A stretch of 64,000 bases of DNA from Phycisphaeraceae bacterium (lineage in GTDB: Bacteria > Planctomycetota > Phycisphaerae > Phycisphaerales > Phycisphaeraceae). The notes beneath the pieces were generated by a model, which made no database searches, had not been told where the DNA came from, and saw only the letters and a program-made list of their open reading frames with translations. A program made the translations under genes and the position numbers. Location of the stretch: assembly GCA_029260615.1 (NCBI GenBank), contig JAJDCX010000033.1:59852-123851 (forward strand). The letters run 5' to 3'. How positions within the stretch are numbered: the stretch's first letter is position 1; the number at the start of each line of letters is the position of its first letter. This document shows positions 59,095 through 64,000 of this stretch, piece by piece.

Positions 59095-60075
59095 ATGAGC
59101 GTAAGCGATTCATGTCGGCCGTATGTGATCCTTGGCCCGACGGCCGGGGGCAAGAGTGACCTGGCTGTGGCGCTGGCGGAATTGGTGCCCGGCGGGGGTG
59201 AGATCATCGGTGCGGACTCGATGCAGGTTTACAGGCACATGGATGCCGGGACCGCCAAGCCACCCAAGGCGTTGTGTGACCGGGTGCCGCACCACATGGT
59301 GAACATCGTCGAGCCGACCGAGCGTTTCACCGTGGCGGATTGGCTGGAGCAGGCCGAAGCGTTGATCGCGTCGCTGCAAGCCCAAGGCAAGACGCCGATC
59401 ATCGTCGGCGGGACGAACCTGTATCTCAAGGCTCTGCTTGAGGGGATGTTCGATGGGCCCGGCCAGGATGAAGCGTTTCGTGCCACACTAAAGGACATCG
59501 AAGGCGGCGAACTACACACCCGACTCAGCGAGATCGACCCGGAGGCAGCTCAACGGATCAGTGTCAACGACCGCAAACGGCTGGTGCGCGCTTTGGAGGT
59601 GCATCACCAAACCGGCGAGACGATCAGCAGCCGTCAGCAACAGTGGACGGACGACCCGGACCGGACCTATCGACATAACCCGGTGATGCTGGGGATGCAC
59701 TGGCCGGTCGAGGAGATCAACCCCCGGATCAACCTGCGGGTCAAGGCCATGTTCTTCCCGGACCAGGTCCCCCCGGAATTAGCGGCGGCGGCGTGCCCCA
59801 ACGGGGAGAGCCTCCCGGCAGAAACCCAACGGCTATTCGAGGCGGGGTTGCTGGGTGAGCAGGCGCGGGAAGCACTGGGGTATAAGCAGGTCATTGAGCA
59901 CCTTGACGGCGGCCTGACGCTGGACGAAGCCTTCGAGCGGACCAAGGTCCTGACTCGCCGATTCGCCAAGCAGCAGCGGACCTGGCTACGGCGGTTCCAA
60001 AATGTGAGTTGGCTGCCGGCCCAGGCGATGGACCCCGCCGAGATGGCTCACCGGGCCCTGTCCTTTGCCCCATAA
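59095..60075 (+). CDS. miaA: tRNA dimethylallyltransferase
   Basis: VILGPTAGGKSDLAVALAE; IIGADSMQVYRHMDAGTAKP; IIVGGTNLYLKALLEG. Confidence 0.96.
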   Translation: MSVSDSCRPYVILGPTAGGKSDLAVALAELVPGGGEIIGADSMQVYRHMDAGTAKPPKALCDRVPHHMVNIVEPTERFTVADWLEQAEALIASLQAQGKTPIIVGGTNLYLKALLEGMFDGPGQDEAFRATLKDIEGGELHTRLSEIDPEAAQRISVNDRKRLVRALEVHHQTGETISSRQQQWTDDPDRTYRHNPVMLGMHWPVEEINPRINLRVKAMFFPDQVPPELAAAACPNGESLPAETQRLFEAGLLGEQAREALGYKQVIEHLDGGLTLDEAFERTKVLTRRFAKQQRTWLRRFQNVSWLPAQAMDPAEMAHRALSFAP

Positions 60076-60338
60076 ATCGATGTTCCGAAGGTGATTCGGC
60101 GACAGTCCGGGCCACATCTATACAACCCGTCCACGGCACAGGCTCAAATTGACTGCCGTATCATCTTATTAATGCAATACTTACAGATGCGACTTGACAA
60201 TCGCCTCTAGGGCTGCTCAAGTGTCCCACCACCATCGGACCGATGAGAGCAGAGCAATCACTGCCCACTACCGGTAAAAACCTCGGACCAGACTCCCGAC
60301 CAGCCCCCGGCCGCCCCGCCGATTAAGTACCTAATAAG

Positions 60339-63059
60339 ATGGCCAAGAAGACCTCCACGACCAAAAAGAAGGCCCCCGCCAAGAAGGCTCCGGCTAAGAA
60401 GGCCTCGACCAAGAAAGCCCCGGTTAAGAAAAAGCCCGCACTTAAGAAGGCGGGCACGAGCCGACGGCGTGCGCCGATCAATGTGGATGCGACGGACAAG
60501 CACCTGGTCATCGTGGAAAGCCCGACCAAGGCCAAGACTATTAATAAGTACCTCGGGCCGGACTATGTGGTGATGGCCAGTGTCGGGCATGTCCGGGACC
60601 TGCCGCCGCGGAATCCCAAGGGCGTGAAGAACCCGGTCCCGGGCGTGGATCTGGAGAATCACTTCGAGCCGACCTACGAGGTGCTTAAGGATAAGAAGGC
60701 GACCGTCACCGCGCTGAAGAAGGCCGCCAAACAGGCTAAAGATGTGTGGTTTGCGACAGACCTCGACCGCGAGGGGGAAGCGATCGCCTGGCATCTGGCC
60801 GAGGCGCTGAACGTGCCGATCCAGAGCGCCAAGCGCGTGGTTTTTAATGCGATCACCAAGAGCGAGATCGCCCGTGCGTTTGACCATCCCCGTGGGATCG
60901 ATGGCTGCCGGGTTGATGCGCAACAGGCCCGACGGATCCTCGACCGGATCGTGGGTTATCAGGTGTCGCCGTTGTTGTGGAAGAAGGTTGCTGGGGGTTT
61001 AAGTGCCGGGCGTGTGCAGTCTGTGGCGTTGCGTGTGGTGGTCGAGCGGGAACGTGCGATCGACGCCTTTGTGCCCGACGAGTATTGGCGTATCACTGGC
61101 CTGTTTGCGACCGACCCTGCTAAGGCCGACGCACTGGGCAGCGCTTGGAACAAGTGGCTAAGCGAACAGCCCGAGTCCAAGCCCGCCACCATCAAGCAGC
61201 AAAACGGCTGGCTCAGTGAGCACGCCTGTCTTAAAGCCGAACTGGTCGAGTTCGATGGCAAACCCTTTAAGCCGGACAACCGCAAAGTCGCTCTGGAAGC
61301 CGCCTTGAAACTGGGTATGGATCTGGATGACACGGTCGAGACCGAAGACCCCAAGGGCAAAGGCCCCGCCAAGAATCTCTGCCAGTATCTGGGTCACGTC
61401 GCAACGGATGCGCCCAAGTTTCTGATCGATTCGATCAAGACCAAACGCACCACCAGTAAGCCGTCGGCCCCGTTCATCACCAGCACGATGCAGCAGGCGG
61501 CCGCGAATCGGCTGGGGTTCCAGCTTCAGCGCACCATGCGCGTCGCACAGAGCCTCTACGAAGGCATCGACCTGGGCGGCGCTCGCGGACAGACCGGCCT
61601 GATTACCTACATGCGTACCGACTCCACGCACATCTCCGGCGAAGCCCTGGATATGGCACGCGGTTACATCGGCGAACGCTACGGTGCAGACTACCTCCCG
61701 GATAAACCCAACTTCTACACGTCCAGCAACAAGGCCGCGCAGGAAGCCCACGAGGCGATCCGCCCCACCGACCCTTCGATCACACCCGATTCGGTCCGCA
61801 CCAAGCTCAATGACCAGCAGTTCCGCCTGTACGACCTGATCTGGCGCCGCTTCGTCGCCAGCCAGATGACCCCGGCCAAATGGGACTCGACCGCGATCAC
61901 GATCGTTGCACAATCATCAAGCCTTAAGTCTCAAGCCTCCTTCCGTGCCACCGGCCGGACACTGGCGTTCGACGGTTTCTATAAAGCGATGGGCCTGCCA
62001 AGCGATGGGGATGTCATCCTTCCGCCGCTGACTGAACAGCAGGGACTTGGGCCGATGAAAGTCGAGCCGACCCAGCACTTCACCAGCCCCCCGCCGCGCT
62101 ACACCGAGGCGTCGCTGCAAAAGAAGCTGGAAGAAGAAGGCATCGGCCGACCCTCGACCTATGCCGCGATCATCCAGACCATCCAGGACCGCAAGTACGT
62201 CGAGCCGATCTACCCGCGCGACAAACGCCTGGGCGCGACCGACTTGGGCGTCGTTGTCTCGGACATGCTCACCGAGGCGTTCCCGAAAATCATGGACGTG
62301 GCGTACACACGCGAGATGGAGGCCGAGCTCGACAAGATCGAGGACGAGCACCACGACTGGCGGCAGATGCTCACCGACTTCTACGGCCCATTCAAAGAAA
62401 ACCTCGAAAAAGCCCACGAAGAGTTGAGTCACGCCAAGGCCGTCGTCGAACCCGCGCCGCACGACTGCCCTAAATGTGGTGCCGGTACGATGTACCGGTT
62501 CGGCAAGAACGGGCGGTTCCTGTCCTGCAGCACGTTCATCAAGAAGGGCGAAGGCTGCGACTACGCCGCGCCGATCGACCGCGAGGGCAACCCCGTCGAG
62601 CCTGCGATGACCGACATACTCTGCCCGTTGTGTGGCAAGGGGATGACCAAACGCACCGGGCGCTTCGGGCCGTTCCTGGGTTGCCAGGACTACCCCACCT
62701 GTAAGGGCATCGTCAACATCGACCCGAAGAAGGGCACGATCAAGCTGCCCAAGACCCCGCCGTTCCTCACTGATATCGAGTGCCCTAAGTGCGAAACCAA
62801 CCCGCTAAACATGCGCAACTCCAAGCGCGGGCTCTGGCTGAGTTGTTCAGCGTTCCCCAAGTGCCGGGGCCGGCTGGCGTGGTCCACACTCGAAGAAGAT
62901 GCGCAGGGCGAGCTTGAGAAGGCCTGGGCGAAGCACGAAAAGGAAAACCCTGTCCCACAGATCAAGACCGTCAAGGGGAACGTGGTTGACGAGGGCTACA
63001 TCCCCACCGTCGCCGACGAGCCCGCACCCGCAGCCGATGAATCTGCCGACGCGGCGTAA
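60339..63059 (+). CDS. topA: DNA topoisomerase I with Lys/Ala-rich N-terminal extension
   Basis: VIVESPTKAKTINKYLG; DLDREGEAIAWHL; ITYMRTDSTHIS; three C-terminal Zn ribbons; N-term AKKTSTTKKKAPAKKAPAKKASTKKAPVKKKPALKKAG. Confidence 0.97.
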   Translation: MAKKTSTTKKKAPAKKAPAKKASTKKAPVKKKPALKKAGTSRRRAPINVDATDKHLVIVESPTKAKTINKYLGPDYVVMASVGHVRDLPPRNPKGVKNPVPGVDLENHFEPTYEVLKDKKATVTALKKAAKQAKDVWFATDLDREGEAIAWHLAEALNVPIQSAKRVVFNAITKSEIARAFDHPRGIDGCRVDAQQARRILDRIVGYQVSPLLWKKVAGGLSAGRVQSVALRVVVERERAIDAFVPDEYWRITGLFATDPAKADALGSAWNKWLSEQPESKPATIKQQNGWLSEHACLKAELVEFDGKPFKPDNRKVALEAALKLGMDLDDTVETEDPKGKGPAKNLCQYLGHVATDAPKFLIDSIKTKRTTSKPSAPFITSTMQQAAANRLGFQLQRTMRVAQSLYEGIDLGGARGQTGLITYMRTDSTHISGEALDMARGYIGERYGADYLPDKPNFYTSSNKAAQEAHEAIRPTDPSITPDSVRTKLNDQQFRLYDLIWRRFVASQMTPAKWDSTAITIVAQSSSLKSQASFRATGRTLAFDGFYKAMGLPSDGDVILPPLTEQQGLGPMKVEPTQHFTSPPPRYTEASLQKKLEEEGIGRPSTYAAIIQTIQDRKYVEPIYPRDKRLGATDLGVVVSDMLTEAFPKIMDVAYTREMEAELDKIEDEHHDWRQMLTDFYGPFKENLEKAHEELSHAKAVVEPAPHDCPKCGAGTMYRFGKNGRFLSCSTFIKKGEGCDYAAPIDREGNPVEPAMTDILCPLCGKGMTKRTGRFGPFLGCQDYPTCKGIVNIDPKKGTIKLPKTPPFLTDIECPKCETNPLNMRNSKRGLWLSCSAFPKCRGRLAWSTLEEDAQGELEKAWAKHEKENPVPQIKTVKGNVVDEGYIPTVADEPAPAADESADAA

Positions 63060-63090
63060 TGGCCGGATTCAATTTCTGAATAAATCACAC

Positions 63091-63120
63091 CGAAGCCCGC
63101 GCTTTAAAACGTGGGCTTCG
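63091..63120 (+). terminator. Terminator-like hairpin after topA
   Basis: CGAAGCCCGC-GCTTTAAAAC-GTGGGCTTCG, no strong U-tract. Confidence 0.65.
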
Positions 63121-63168
63121 GTGCTATTGACACTTCCCTCACAACCGCAACCCCACTAAGGTACCCCC

Positions 63169-63615
63169 ATGTCCGACATCTTCCGCGACCCCATCCTGTT
63201 CATCCCCGTCATCGCCATCCTCATCATCTTCGGGGCCTTCTACGTTTCTGCGATGATCTGGTCCTACAACCGCGATGCGAAGAAACAGGGGAAGAAGTCG
63301 GGGTGTCTGCCGGTGGTGATGTTGGCACTACTGATTTGCTCTCTGTCACTTAGCATAACAGGCTGTGGCAAATCACATGTTCAAATAATGTTGAAGGAGG
63401 ATGTGATTTCTGCCGCAATAGATGGATTTCGGAAGCAGTACCCAAACACCTTCGAGTCTTATAGACCCTATCAAGCTGAACTACATAATGGCATCTGGCA
63501 AGTATACGGAACACTACCGAAACCACCGGGTGCCATAGTAGTACTCGGCGGTACACCTGAGGCAAGAATTCGAGATGCTGACGGTGAAGTTATCCGTGTC
63601 TATCACACGCAATAA
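63169..63615 (+). CDS. Two-TM protein with C-terminal NTF2-fold-immunity-like domain
   Basis: MSDIFRDPILFIPVIAILIIFGAF; SITGCGKS; YPNTFESYRPYQAELHNGIWQVYGTLPKPPGAIVVLGGTPEARIRDADGEVIRVYHTQ. Confidence 0.5.
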   Translation: MSDIFRDPILFIPVIAILIIFGAFYVSAMIWSYNRDAKKQGKKSGCLPVVMLALLICSLSLSITGCGKSHVQIMLKEDVISAAIDGFRKQYPNTFESYRPYQAELHNGIWQVYGTLPKPPGAIVVLGGTPEARIRDADGEVIRVYHTQ

Positions 63616-63624
63616 TTTAATGCC

Positions 63625-64000
63625 TCACCCCTCCGGCAACTCGTACGTCCCCTGCCCGGCCTTCTTGAGTCGGCCAAGCTCTGCAAGTTTTTCCCAGACG
63701 GCGGGCGGGTACTGGTTCGGCGGGGTGATGGCGGAGATGTTCGAAGACTTGCCGTAGGTGGTGTAACGAGCGCCGAGTTTGGATTCGTCGTCGCGGCGGG
63801 CGTTCTTGAGTTTTTTGCGGAACGACTTGAGCGCGTGCTTGAGGTTGTCTTTATCCAGTGAGTCGTGGCCGTCCTCGGCGGCCTTGTCGGCCAGCATCTG
63901 CTTGACCGTGCGTGTCTCATTGACCGGGACCGCACCACGGGCCATCTCGGGTTTGTCTTCCTGGGCCGCTTGCGGCTTAGCGCCGGTTGCGTCGACCTCC
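63625..64000 (-). CDS. Hypothetical protein, N-terminus probably beyond window
   Basis: Open frame continues upstream of the listed ATG (63945) to the window edge (EVDATGAKPQAAQEDKPE-MARG...). Confidence 0.45.
   Translation of the reverse strand, partial: EVDATGAKPQAAQEDKPEMARGAVPVNETRTVKQMLADKAAEDGHDSLDKDNLKHALKSFRKKLKNARRDDESKLGARYTTYGKSSNISAITPPNQYPPAVWEKLAELGRLKKAGQGTYELPEG

Noticed and set aside
1-64000. CRISPR arrays, prophage, integrases, IS transposases, complete BGC cores (NRPS/PKS)
   Set aside because: None recognised in any supplied ORF or in intergenic sequence

Overview
This 64 kb window is chromosomal DNA that looks planctomycete (Phycisphaerae-like), judged from LEPR-type N-terminal motifs, a PEP-CTERM tail, H-X9-DG prepilin-like proteins and sulfatases. 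It starts in a ribosomal S10-type cluster (rpsJ-rplC-rplD-rplW, minus strand). Housekeeping genes follow: transaldolase, RsmB-like methyltransferase, YlqF GTPase, S18, Nif3, type IV pilus pilM/N/O/B, yifB/comM, psd, glycerate kinase, tadA, recG, miaA and topA. There is also a polysaccharide/O-ligase cluster (about 28-36 kb). The most unusual locus is a compact three-gene minus-strand operon (19.9-24.5 kb). It encodes a gamma-glutamylcyclotransferase-like lipoprotein, a PotD-like polyamine-binding lipoprotein, and a protein fusing a type I periplasmic-binding fold to a pentameric ligand-gated ion channel (Cys-loop/Pro-loop) module. Other notable observations: a 63-codon mini-HslU keeping the N-terminus, the sensor-2 segment and the HslV-docking tail but lacking the ATPase core; a repeat-rich 1.2 kb intergenic region with two TGTGCGCACA palindromes and a candidate structured RNA; paired REP-like hairpins; and an apparent reversal of GC strand asymmetry around 20-24.6 kb. 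All domain calls come from reading motifs by eye; no database search was run.
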